From CAYGZL01 sp964354345 (GTDB taxonomy: Bacteria; Chloroflexota; Anaerolineae; Anaerolineales; UBA4823), in assembly GCA_964354345.1 (NCBI GenBank), contig CAYGZL010000073.1:1-43741 (forward strand): a stretch of 43,741 nt of DNA, in the 5' to 3' direction. Below are positions 23,740 through 31,947 of the stretch, in pieces; the first letter of the stretch is position 1, and every line of letters begins with the position of its first letter. Both the position numbers and the translations under genes were made by a program. The notes below the pieces were generated by a model, which saw nothing but the letters and a program-made list of their open reading frames with translations, was not told where the DNA came from and did no database searches.

Positions 23740-24204
23740 ATGAACGAAATTGCTGTCCGTAGCAATGGTTATCGCACGCGTCTCCGCCTGGGCCTCGGCT
23801 TATTGATTGTGGGATGGCTGATATTCCTCCTTGGAATTGACCCGGATATATTTAGGCTTGATCGCAGCCCAGTCATCGGGTTTATTCAGATTTCGGTTTT
23901 TTTGTTCGGTGAGGCAATGATCTGCCTGGGTGGCTATCTGGCGCTGAGCTCGTTATGGCAGGGCAAGGAGAAATCAATCGCCGCCGATATCGGGCTACGT
24001 CTTATCAGCACGGGCTACTTGATCAGCTTTGCCACCGGTATGGCTGATGTATTCGGTTATGGCAGCCATCCCTTCCCATATATCCCCTATTTCGGCCATA
24101 CCCAGGCGATTGGAGTAATGATCGGAGAAGCAGTAATAATCTTTGGCTTTGTGTTGCTGGTGCCTTTCCCCAGGCGAGAACAATCTGGCTCAGGTAGCAC
24201 TTAA
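23740..24204 (+). CDS. Small integral membrane protein, 4 predicted helices
   Basis: The 154-residue protein has hydrophobic segments at about 15-37, 50-72, 86-108 and 122-143 and a basic N-terminus. It matches no family I recognise. The ATG at 23740, 25 nt after the dipeptidase stop, is chosen because the longer frame would overlap the dipeptidase by 170 nt. Its stop shares four bases (TTAA, 24201-24204) with the convergent flavoprotein gene. Function is unknown. Confidence 0.65.
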   Translation: MNEIAVRSNGYRTRLRLGLGLLIVGWLIFLLGIDPDIFRLDRSPVIGFIQISVFLFGEAMICLGGYLALSSLWQGKEKSIAADIGLRLISTGYLISFATGMADVFGYGSHPFPYIPYFGHTQAIGVMIGEAVIIFGFVLLVPFPRREQSGSGST

Positions 24205-25544
24205 CTCAACTTGTTTAACGCCTGCAGCATTTCTTCGTTCGTCTTGAACTTAAAATCTTCTTTGCCTGAACGGGCTGCTTCGGCTCGTTCGATCGCTTCC
24301 AGACGCCGGACATCTTCGTTCGTTACAACAGGCTTTCCAGTCCCTTTCAGGACTTCCATCAAGTTTGCCACTGCCGGGCGGTAATCCCCCACCGGCGGGA
24401 TTTCTTGTAGATACTGGAGGATAGCCCGAGCGCCATTTTCGCCATCTTTACGCGCCACACCCACCAGGCCACTGCTGGCCTCACGCGACCAACCGGCCAC
24501 AAACACACCTGAAATCGGCTGACCGGTCTTCAGATCAAAAGCCTCATAGGATAATCCATCCACCGGGAAGCGTGGATTAGGATTTTTGATAAACTCGTTC
24601 CCTTTAACTGGCAAACCGAAAGTTTCATCTACCCGGTCACCAATGCAAAAAACCACCATATCAACATCCAGCACCCGCCGAGTTCCCAGGCCGCGTGCTT
24701 TCGTATCTCCATTGCTCTGCACTAACGTGGTATCCTCGACCTCCAAGCCGCAGACCTGACCTTGCTCATTGCCCAGGATCCTGGTTGGCGAGGCGAGAAA
24801 CACAAAGCGGAAACGGGTGTTCGAAACCGGTTCGATCCCCTTGGGCAACGCTGAGAGGATATATTCTTTCGCCGCCTGGGCATCCTGACCGACTGCCTGC
24901 ATAATCGGCCTCACGCGCTCGATCTCAGCCTCCAAAGCTGCCAGGTCCAGATTACGGATCACAATTTCCATTTCTTTCTTGGAGAATTTCACTTCAGCCG
25001 GACCGCGCCGGGCAACTGCAACAATCTCGTCTACTTTAAGATCACGGACGGTCCAATGCGCAATATCCAACATCACATTGCCCACCCCCACCAGAGCTAC
25101 CCGACGGCTTATTTGAAAATCCTGTGTGCTAAAGGGCGGCAGGCTGTTGTAATGATAAACCAGATCCTTCGCGTGATATACACCCTGCAAATTTTCACCG
25201 GGCAATCCCAGCCACTTGGTTCCCTGCGCACCCACGGCCACCAGCACCGCCTGGAAGCCCAAACCCTGTAGGTCCTTCAGGCTTAAACCGGTCTCGCTGC
25301 CCACCTTAACATTTCCATAGTAGTCAATCTGAGGTGTATCCAGGATTTGCCGGAATTGCTTGCGCAGCCCGTCTTTCATTTTGTACTTGGCGTAATAGAT
25401 ACCATATTCGGCCAACCCACCCGGCTTGATATCCCGGTTGAGCAAAACCACACGACACCCCCCATTAACCAGATACCTGGCTGCGTACAAACCGGCAGGA
25501 CCCGCTCCAATGACTGCAACAAGATGGCTGGATAAATAACTCAT
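24201..25544 (-). CDS. FAD-dependent NADPH-ferredoxin (adrenodoxin)-type reductase
   Basis: An N-terminal FAD-binding Rossmann motif (VAVIGAGPAGLYAARYLVNGG) and a second nucleotide-binding site (RRVALVGVGNVMLDIAHW) followed by VARRGPAEVKFSKKEM match the adrenodoxin reductase/FprA and glutamate-synthase small-subunit group. The C-terminal GVFVAGWSREASSGLVGVARKDG contains the FAD-contact AGW and an NADP-specific Arg region. It probably passes electrons between NADPH and ferredoxin. No Fe-S cysteines are present. The tail from about residue 395 is a charged helical extension. It stands alone on the minus strand, convergent with its neighbour. Confidence 0.88.
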   Translation of the reverse strand: MSYLSSHLVAVIGAGPAGLYAARYLVNGGCRVVLLNRDIKPGGLAEYGIYYAKYKMKDGLRKQFRQILDTPQIDYYGNVKVGSETGLSLKDLQGLGFQAVLVAVGAQGTKWLGLPGENLQGVYHAKDLVYHYNSLPPFSTQDFQISRRVALVGVGNVMLDIAHWTVRDLKVDEIVAVARRGPAEVKFSKKEMEIVIRNLDLAALEAEIERVRPIMQAVGQDAQAAKEYILSALPKGIEPVSNTRFRFVFLASPTRILGNEQGQVCGLEVEDTTLVQSNGDTKARGLGTRRVLDVDMVVFCIGDRVDETFGLPVKGNEFIKNPNPRFPVDGLSYEAFDLKTGQPISGVFVAGWSREASSGLVGVARKDGENGARAILQYLQEIPPVGDYRPAVANLMEVLKGTGKPVVTNEDVRRLEAIERAEAARSGKEDFKFKTNEEMLQALNKLS

Positions 25545-25722
25545 CGCGATGATTCCCTCGCATTTTCCACGGAGCAGCCTTTCAACGCCCTCCGAGTAAT
25601 ATTCATTCGATCCTCTTTTCTATGATACCACAAGCGGAAAACAAAGAGAGTGCTGATATGCTGTTCTGCAATGTTCAAAATCGCGCCTATGTGCTATATT
25701 CAGTGCATTCAGCGGAAAAAAC

Positions 25723-25728
25723 TATAAT
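25723..25728 (+). promoter_or_regulatory. -10 box of the M16 peptidase operon
   Basis: A perfect TATAAT ends 11 nt before the GTG start at 25740, so the transcript would have a leader of only a few nucleotides. A TTCAGT 18 bases upstream is a weak -35. The in-frame TAG at 25728-25730 rules out an earlier start for the gene. Confidence 0.5.
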
Positions 25729-25739
25729 AGGGAGCCTGC

Positions 25740-27080
25740 GTGGAGTCAACTCATACGTTGGTAACACTGTCGAATGGATTACGGATTATTCTCAAAGAAA
25801 TCCACACCGCCCCGCTAATCAGCCAGTGGATCTGGTATCGCGTCGGCTCGCGCAATGAGCGCCCAGGAAACACCGGCATCTCCCATTGGGTCGAACATAT
25901 GCAATTCAAAGGAACGCCGCAATTTTCAGCCGGCGTGCTGGATCGTGCCATTGCCCGCGAAGGCGGTTACTGGAACGCTTCGACCCACCTGGATTGGTCA
26001 GTCTATTACGAGACCTTACCTGCTGAAAAAATCGACCTGGCCTTAACCCTCGAAGCTGATCGGATGAAGAACAGCCTGTTCGACCTGCAAGATGTCGAGT
26101 CCGAGCGAAGCGTGATCATCTCCGAACGGCAGGGCAACGAAAATGAGCCCCTCTTCTTGCTAAACGAGCAAGTTCAATCGGCTGCTTTTCGTGTGCATTC
26201 CTACCACCATCAGGTGATCGGTAACCTGTTCGATTTACAAGCCATCACCCGCTCGGAGTTGTACGAATATTACTGCCACTATTATATTCCCAACAACGCA
26301 GTCTTAATCCTGGCGGGCGATTTCGAAACCGATGTCATGCTGGAACGGTTGCGCGTCCTTTATGAGCCAGTTCCCACAGGTCAACCCCCAAAATTCTGTA
26401 TCGAGCCTGAACCAATCCAGACAGATGAACACCGGATTGTCGTAGAAGGCCCTGGCGAAACCTCTTATGTTGTCGTTGCTTATCGGGCGCCAGCCGCCTC
26501 CCATCCTGATTTCTTCGCATTGGTAGTCCTGGACAGTCTGCTAGCCGGCGCTCAAAGCCCAACTATTTTTGCCGGCGGTCTTTCGAATAAGACCTCCCGG
26601 CTATATCAGGCCCTGGTCGATACCGGGCTGGCGGTTGGCGTCTCAGGTGGTTTCCAGGCCACTATTGATCCTTTCTTAAACACCTTCATTTGCGTTGTAC
26701 ACCCCCCCGGAATTACTTTTCCACAGACAAATTCGGAACAGGTTTTGGCTGCTTTCGATTCAGAAATCGCTTGCGTTCAGAAAACACCCCCTTCAACTGA
26801 GGACGTCGCCCGAGCAGTTAAACAAGCTCGCGCCCTGTTCGCTTATGGCAGTGATGGGATCGTGAACCAGGCTTCATGGCTTGGTCTGGCGGAGATGTTC
26901 GCTCCTCCTGGATTACCGTCCCGTCATGATTGGTTTGACCATTATCTGGAACGATTAGCCCAGGTAACGCCAGAAGATGTACAACGCGTGGCCCAATTTT
27001 ACATGCCCTCGCAGCAGCGCGTGGTAGGTTTCTACCACCCCACGGGCGATCCCCTTGGCGCAGCCGCGAAGGCTGAGTAG
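25740..27080 (+). CDS. M16 family zinc peptidase, catalytic subunit
   Basis: The inverted zinc motif HWVEH (49-53) and the third ligand Glu129 at the usual distance of 76 residues (in IISERQ) mark an active M16B (processing-peptidase/pitrilysin-like) protease. The protein is 446 residues long, two homologous lobes. The GTG start is fixed by an upstream stop at 25728. The next gene, 28 nt downstream, encodes a homologue without the zinc motif, so the two probably form a catalytic/non-catalytic heterodimer. It may degrade peptides in the cytoplasm or near the membrane; no signal peptide is visible. Confidence 0.93.
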   Translation: MESTHTLVTLSNGLRIILKEIHTAPLISQWIWYRVGSRNERPGNTGISHWVEHMQFKGTPQFSAGVLDRAIAREGGYWNASTHLDWSVYYETLPAEKIDLALTLEADRMKNSLFDLQDVESERSVIISERQGNENEPLFLLNEQVQSAAFRVHSYHHQVIGNLFDLQAITRSELYEYYCHYYIPNNAVLILAGDFETDVMLERLRVLYEPVPTGQPPKFCIEPEPIQTDEHRIVVEGPGETSYVVVAYRAPAASHPDFFALVVLDSLLAGAQSPTIFAGGLSNKTSRLYQALVDTGLAVGVSGGFQATIDPFLNTFICVVHPPGITFPQTNSEQVLAAFDSEIACVQKTPPSTEDVARAVKQARALFAYGSDGIVNQASWLGLAEMFAPPGLPSRHDWFDHYLERLAQVTPEDVQRVAQFYMPSQQRVVGFYHPTGDPLGAAAKAE

Positions 27081-27108
27081 GAAAAGCGACCGGAATTAAT
27101 GTAACGCC

Positions 27109-28395
27109 ATGTCCCTACGAACCCATTCCCCGACTCGCCATTCCCTTCCAGGTCCTGAAGATATCACTCGCTGCCAGCTTGACAACGGCATTACAGTGCT
27201 GAGCCGCGCCAATAACAATAGCCCCTCCGTGGTTTTGAGCGGTTATCTCCCCGCCGGCGCGCTCTTCGACCCCGGCGAGAAACTAGGGTTGGCTGATTTT
27301 ACCGCCTCCAGCCTGATGCGCGGTACCGCGCGACGTAGTTTTCAAGAGGTTTTTAACGCCCTGGAATCGGTGGGCGCTGGTTTGGGCTTCAGTGCTGGGG
27401 TCCATACCGTTGGCTTCCACGGACAGGCGTTGGTTGAAGATATGGACTTGCTGCTGGAGCTGCTGTCGGAATCTCTGCGCACTCCGCTTTTCCCACCTGA
27501 ACAGATCGAGCGCCTGCGTGCCCAATTGCTCACCTCCCTGGCTATACGCGCTCAGGACACTGCGGAAATGGCCTCCCTGGCTTTTGACCAGATCGTGTAC
27601 GCCAATCATCCTTACCGCCATCCTGAAGATGGTTATCCTGAAACTGTCCAGGCCATCACCGCGGCTGACTTGCACACCTTCCACCAACTCCACTACGGGC
27701 CACAGGGCATGGTGATAGCCCTTGTCGGCGCGATCGACCCGGCTTCGGCTATCAATAAAATAGCGCGCACTCTGAGTGATTGGTATAATCCAGCCCAACC
27801 CACTCCGCCCGAGCTGCCTCGACTGACGCCTCTCCTTGAGATCGTACAGCAATCGATCACCCTCCCAGGAAAATACCAAACTGATTTGTGCCTGGGGATA
27901 GCTGGCCCGCCCCGTCACTCGTTGGATTTCTTACCCGCTGCATTGGGAAATGATATTTTAGGTATTTTTGGCATGATGGGCCGCATTGGTACGGCTGTGC
28001 GCGAACAAGCCGGCCTGGCATATTATGCTCACAGCAGCCTGGGCAGCGGACTGGGCCCAGGTCCCTGGGTAGTTTCTGCCGGCGTAGACCCGGGTAATGT
28101 TGACCAGGCTATCCATTTGATTCGCCAGGAGATTCAACGTTTTATTAACGTACCAGTTGACGCAACGGAACTATCAGACAGCCAATCCTGTTTCATCGGG
28201 CGCCTACCGGTCTCGCTCGAGTCCAACAGTGGTGTGGCAGCCGCCCTGCTCCACCTGGAACGGCACAAATTGGGATTGGATTATTATCACCGTTACCCGG
28301 ACCTGGTGCGCTCCGTCACTCGCGCCGATATCCTGGAGACGGCTCAGCGCTATTGGAACCTTGACCGAATGGCCATCGCGGTGGCTGGTCCTTGA
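27109..28395 (+). CDS. M16 family peptidase, non-catalytic partner
   Basis: This 428-residue homologue has the M16 fold, but where HxxEH is expected it reads GLADFTASSLMRGT, so zinc cannot be bound. It keeps the C-terminal lobe landmarks (AVREQAGLAYYAHSS) used for substrate binding. Such partners supply the Arg/Tyr pair that grips substrates in two-subunit M16 proteases. It directly follows the catalytic subunit and is followed after 3 nt by acpS, giving a three-gene operon. Confidence 0.92.
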   Translation: MSLRTHSPTRHSLPGPEDITRCQLDNGITVLSRANNNSPSVVLSGYLPAGALFDPGEKLGLADFTASSLMRGTARRSFQEVFNALESVGAGLGFSAGVHTVGFHGQALVEDMDLLLELLSESLRTPLFPPEQIERLRAQLLTSLAIRAQDTAEMASLAFDQIVYANHPYRHPEDGYPETVQAITAADLHTFHQLHYGPQGMVIALVGAIDPASAINKIARTLSDWYNPAQPTPPELPRLTPLLEIVQQSITLPGKYQTDLCLGIAGPPRHSLDFLPAALGNDILGIFGMMGRIGTAVREQAGLAYYAHSSLGSGLGPGPWVVSAGVDPGNVDQAIHLIRQEIQRFINVPVDATELSDSQSCFIGRLPVSLESNSGVAAALLHLERHKLGLDYYHRYPDLVRSVTRADILETAQRYWNLDRMAIAVAGP

Positions 28396-28398
28396 GCA

Positions 28399-28779
28399 AT
28401 GAATTCTCAGATGAAACTATCGACCGGCATTGACCTGATCGAAGTCGAACGCATCCAGAGCGCCATTCAAGCATACGGCGAGCGTTTCTTAAACCGGATC
28501 TATACCCGGCGCGAGCTGGATGAGGTGGGGGACAATCCCCTGTCACTGGCCGCGCGCTTCGCAGCCAAGGAGGCCGTAGCCAAGGCGCTGGGCGTTGGCA
28601 TCGGTCTGGTGAGCTGGCAAGATATCGAAATTCAACGTGGTCCAGCCGGGGAACCCTTCCTGCATTTATGCGGTACAGCCGCCCGTCTCGCGGAACAACA
28701 AGGGTTGACATCCTGGTCAATCAGCTTAAGTCACACTCATGCGCATGCTGTAGCGGTTGCGGTCGCATTTGGGGGCTAG
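28399..28779 (+). CDS. acpS: Holo-[acyl-carrier-protein] synthase
   Basis: The 126-residue protein matches AcpS, which transfers 4'-phosphopantetheine from CoA to acyl carrier protein. The motifs are GIDLIEVERI (Mg-binding Asp), RFAAKEAVAKALG (the family signature with catalytic Glu and Lys) and WSISLSHTHAHAVAVAV at the end. Either ATG 28399 or ATG 28411 may start it; neither has a clear Shine-Dalgarno, and coupling to the upstream M16 gene (3-nt gap) is likely. Confidence 0.95.
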   Translation: MNSQMKLSTGIDLIEVERIQSAIQAYGERFLNRIYTRRELDEVGDNPLSLAARFAAKEAVAKALGVGIGLVSWQDIEIQRGPAGEPFLHLCGTAARLAEQQGLTSWSISLSHTHAHAVAVAVAFGG

Positions 28780-28786
28780 CTCCGTA

Positions 28787-28822
28787 AAGTAAAAAGACCT
28801 GGGTTGAATGACTTACCCCAGG
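28787..28822 (-). terminator. Probable terminator after dedA
   Basis: On the minus strand CCTGGG (28822-28817) and CCCAGG (28803-28798) form a 6-bp stem with a 13-nt loop followed by TCTTTTTAC. It lies 22 nt beyond the DedA stop. The stem is short, so efficiency is uncertain. Confidence 0.5.
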
Positions 28823-28844
28823 CCTCTTCATGAATTCCTGATGA

Positions 28845-29501
28845 TTAAGTCTTACTCCTGGACCGCGACAATCCCCGTGTAAACTCAATCAGCACCGGCA
28901 GCACTGAAATCAATATAATCGCCAGTACTACGATTGAAAAGTTGTTTTTTACAAAGGGCAGATTACCAAAGAAATAACCGCCAAAGGTAAAAAGTGTCAC
29001 CCAGACAACGCCGCCGATCACATTATAGGAGATAAACCGACCGTAACTCATCGCCCCAACCCCGGCCACGAACGGTGCAAAGGTGCGGATGATGGGGATG
29101 AAACGGGCGATAATGATTGTCTTCCCGCCGTGCTTCTCAAAAAAAGCATGCGTCCGGTCGAGATATTCTTTCTTAAGAAATCGAATCTCGCCACTGAAAG
29201 CGCGCGGTCCGATATAGTGTCCGATCCAATAATTGACTGTATCCCCGGCTATCGCAGCCAGGCAAAGAAGTACAAAGAGAAGCCCAATATGTAACGCAGA
29301 GCCAAGCGCTGGCGAGGCAAATGTACCTGCCGCAAAGAGCAATGAATCCCCCGGTAAAAAAGGGGTCACCACAAATCCAGTCTCCATGAAGATAATTAAG
29401 AATAACAGGCCATAAGTCCAGCCCCCGTAAGCCAGGATTATTTCACTTAAGTGTTTATCCAGGTGCAAGAACAGATCAATGAGAAATTTAATTAATTCCA
29501 T
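28845..29501 (-). CDS. DedA family membrane protein (VTT domain)
   Basis: The 218-residue integral membrane protein has the DedA/SNARE-associated landmarks: ETGFVVTPFLPGDSLLFAAG with the acidic and FLPG residues, and FFEKHGGKTIIIARFIPIIRTFAPFVAGVGAM with the essential arginines in the re-entrant region. DedA proteins are linked to lipid (undecaprenyl phosphate or phospholipid) translocation and proton-motive-force homeostasis. It lies 8 nt downstream of the HExxH protein gene, probably in one operon. Confidence 0.95.
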   Translation of the reverse strand: MELIKFLIDLFLHLDKHLSEIILAYGGWTYGLLFLIIFMETGFVVTPFLPGDSLLFAAGTFASPALGSALHIGLLFVLLCLAAIAGDTVNYWIGHYIGPRAFSGEIRFLKKEYLDRTHAFFEKHGGKTIIIARFIPIIRTFAPFVAGVGAMSYGRFISYNVIGGVVWVTLFTFGGYFFGNLPFVKNNFSIVVLAIILISVLPVLIEFTRGLSRSRSKT

Positions 29502-29509
29502 TTCAATCC

Positions 29510-30811
29510 TTAACCTTCAACCGCCTTTTGAAGCTGCTCGAACGTCCACATCCAGGAAATCCGGTTCAGGAAGTCTGCCAGCGAAGCGCTACGCGTGCGA
29601 AATGAGCGGACCGCTGCGCCCACCGGATCCGATCCAGCGGCACCTCCTTCTGGGCTATCGGCATATGCTCCGTGAAAAGCAAAATAGGCCTGGTTTAACT
29701 TGCGCAGGTGATAACCGTTGTTCCAGAAGAACACCCGCCGTTGTTCTATGTAGGCTTCAGCTTCATCTATCTTCCCATCTGCCAACATTTGGTCAACGTT
29801 CACCCGCGTGATCCGCATTTCTTTGTTGAAACTAAACGGAGCCGGTTCGGTCGGTTTTTGTGCTTCCTGGGTTTGTGGAGCAGCAGCACCTGGAACTGCC
29901 GTTTTACCTGGTGAAAGCACCGGCGCCGGAACCAGCTCTGGATAAAATTCCTCCAGGACGATCCGACCGATCTCTCGTCCAGCCAGACTGGCAGTCGTCT
30001 CATTCATCGTCCGCAGCGCAGGGCTATTAAGATAGCTGGCGCCCAGCGGTCGTAAAGTTAGAAAGTTATGCACCCATTCATGGGAGACTACTTCAGACAT
30101 CCACTCCAGATTATTGGTTTGCTCAACCATGGTCGGGTAGACACCTACGCCACCAATCCCAACCACCAGAGAGGAAACATTCAGAGCCTGGTCTACCTTC
30201 TCCTCAAGCATAGCTTGCTGATCCACTGTCAGGTCAGGGATTAAAGAAATATCCTCCTCCTGGCGTATGACATTACGTGGACTGACGATCAACGCCCAGG
30301 GCATCGGTGTCGTGTGAAACAGTACGGCAGGGACTGGTTGTCCCCCCAGGGATAGCCCCAGTCGGGCTACCACCAGGCTGATCTGATCCTGTAAGATCGA
30401 CTCGGCCAGGGAACCAACTGCCCCCTTCTGCGTATATAATCCTTCCAAACGCTGGCGTAGCTCGCGAGAGGCTTGTTGAGGATCCTGAATATTCGGATCG
30501 GCATAAATATCATTCAACTCCGTCTCGCTGCGCTTAATTTCAGTCACCAACACCAGGTAATCCGTTACTATCTTGTGACGCATCTCCGGAGAAAGGTAAT
30601 TATCCGTGCCCAGGGCAATCTGGCCGAATTTAATCTGGAAGGCATTCACCATCCAAACCTCATAATTAAACTCGATCGGGCGTGTAAAGACACGCAGGCG
30701 TTCAGTCTGGTTGCCCGGCAACAGATTGCTGCCCGTTAATAAAATCAGACCCAATACTATACTGACCAGGAAATTCGCAAGGATGTGGAGGCGATAACGA
30801 AGCAAAGGCAT
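29510..30811 (-). CDS. Membrane-anchored HExxH protein, putative metallopeptidase
   Basis: One N-terminal membrane helix (about 10-30) anchors a 400-residue domain. VVSHEWVHNFL (His244-His248) is a zinc HExxH motif, and NETTASLAGREIG places a Glu at 271, suitable as the third ligand of a gluzincin-type peptidase. I do not recognise a named family. Residues 285-320 form a Pro/Ala-rich linker before a C-terminal helical part. Its substrates would lie outside the membrane if the anchor is in the usual orientation. It forms an operon with the DedA gene. Confidence 0.7.
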   Translation of the reverse strand: MPLLRYRLHILANFLVSIVLGLILLTGSNLLPGNQTERLRVFTRPIEFNYEVWMVNAFQIKFGQIALGTDNYLSPEMRHKIVTDYLVLVTEIKRSETELNDIYADPNIQDPQQASRELRQRLEGLYTQKGAVGSLAESILQDQISLVVARLGLSLGGQPVPAVLFHTTPMPWALIVSPRNVIRQEEDISLIPDLTVDQQAMLEEKVDQALNVSSLVVGIGGVGVYPTMVEQTNNLEWMSEVVSHEWVHNFLTLRPLGASYLNSPALRTMNETTASLAGREIGRIVLEEFYPELVPAPVLSPGKTAVPGAAAPQTQEAQKPTEPAPFSFNKEMRITRVNVDQMLADGKIDEAEAYIEQRRVFFWNNGYHLRKLNQAYFAFHGAYADSPEGGAAGSDPVGAAVRSFRTRSASLADFLNRISWMWTFEQLQKAVEG

Positions 30812-30917
30812 TGCCCGATTTTACCACGCTCTCGGCACCCCCTGGTTCTGCGACCACTGATAGGTTAAATGATAAACGATTATCTTTCAACGTCTAAGCA
30901 AATTTGCCTCCGTCTGC

Positions 30918-30923
30918 TATAAT
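30918..30923 (+). promoter_or_regulatory. -10 box of a leaderless epimerase transcript
   Basis: A perfect TATAAT ends eight bases before the ATG at 30932, placing the transcription start at or next to the start codon. No Shine-Dalgarno exists. No clear -35 was found. Confidence 0.55.
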
Positions 30924-30931
30924 AATTCATT

Positions 30932-31936
30932 ATGAACTTCCTTATCACCGGAGCTGCCGGATTCTTGGGCTCTCATCTGGCCAACTACCTGGTGCGCGAG
31001 GGCCATCAAGTCCGCGGCCTGGACGATCTATCTACGGGTGATCCTCAAATCCTGGCGCCGGACGTTCTTTTCACGCGTGGCGATGTCAACGACCGCCCTA
31101 AACTGTGGACCCTCTTGCAAGAGGTGGATTGCGTTTATCACCTGGCGGCGCGCGTCTCGGTACCCGAGTCGATACTATATCCGCGCGAATACAATGCAAC
31201 CAATGTTGGTGGAACGGTCAGCTTGATGGAAGCCATGCGTGATGTCGGTGTCCGTCGGGTGGTGCTGATCTCATCTGGAGCAGTTTATGGCGACCAACCC
31301 CAACAGCCTCTACGCGAAAATACACCACCCAACCCCCGCTCGCCTTATGCCGTCTCAAAACTGGCAGCCGAATATTACGTACGCACGATTGGCGACTTGT
31401 GGGGCATCGAGACCGTATGCCTGCGCGTGTTCAATGCATATGGACCAGGCCAACGCCTTCCGCCCTCTCATCCGCCGGCCATCCCGAGCTTTTTACGCCA
31501 GGCCATGCGCGGCGGGAGCCTGGTATTGCATGGAGAAGGCAGCCAGACGCGTGACTATGTATTTGTTGATGATACTGTCAGTGCGATGATTGCCGCCTCC
31601 ACCGCGCCGAACATCAACCACCTGGTGATCAATGTTGGCAGCGGTATTGAGACCAAAACACGAGACCTGGTACGCCTGGTCATGGAGGTGACCGGTACAA
31701 AGATCGATGTCATCACCAACACCCGCACCGATCCGGGAGTCTCTCGGATGTGCGCTGACCTTTCCCTGGCGCGCGAAAAATTAGGTTATCAGCCACACTT
31801 TTCACTGGCCGATGGATTGCGTTTAACCCTGGAACGCGACCCTCGCTTTCGTAAAGATAACACCGGAACTACCCTTCCACGACCAATGCGAAACAGTCAG
31901 CCTGAGCAAAACGAAGGATCTCGCACTGGAGAATAA
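30932..31936 (+). CDS. NAD-dependent epimerase/dehydratase (extended SDR, UDP-sugar epimerase-like)
   Basis: The Rossmann motif TGAAGFLGSH (6-15), the LISSGAVYG serine region and YAVSK (Tyr139, Lys143) define an extended short-chain dehydrogenase acting on nucleotide sugars, closest in pattern to UDP-glucose 4-epimerases. NAYGPGQ and the RDYVFVDD motif are also present. The last 30 residues are a polar tail without fold motifs. It lies 11 nt upstream of purA. The exact sugar cannot be told from the sequence. Confidence 0.9.
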   Translation: MNFLITGAAGFLGSHLANYLVREGHQVRGLDDLSTGDPQILAPDVLFTRGDVNDRPKLWTLLQEVDCVYHLAARVSVPESILYPREYNATNVGGTVSLMEAMRDVGVRRVVLISSGAVYGDQPQQPLRENTPPNPRSPYAVSKLAAEYYVRTIGDLWGIETVCLRVFNAYGPGQRLPPSHPPAIPSFLRQAMRGGSLVLHGEGSQTRDYVFVDDTVSAMIAASTAPNINHLVINVGSGIETKTRDLVRLVMEVTGTKIDVITNTRTDPGVSRMCADLSLAREKLGYQPHFSLADGLRLTLERDPRFRKDNTGTTLPRPMRNSQPEQNEGSRTGE

Positions 31937-31947
31937 GGATTTCACAG

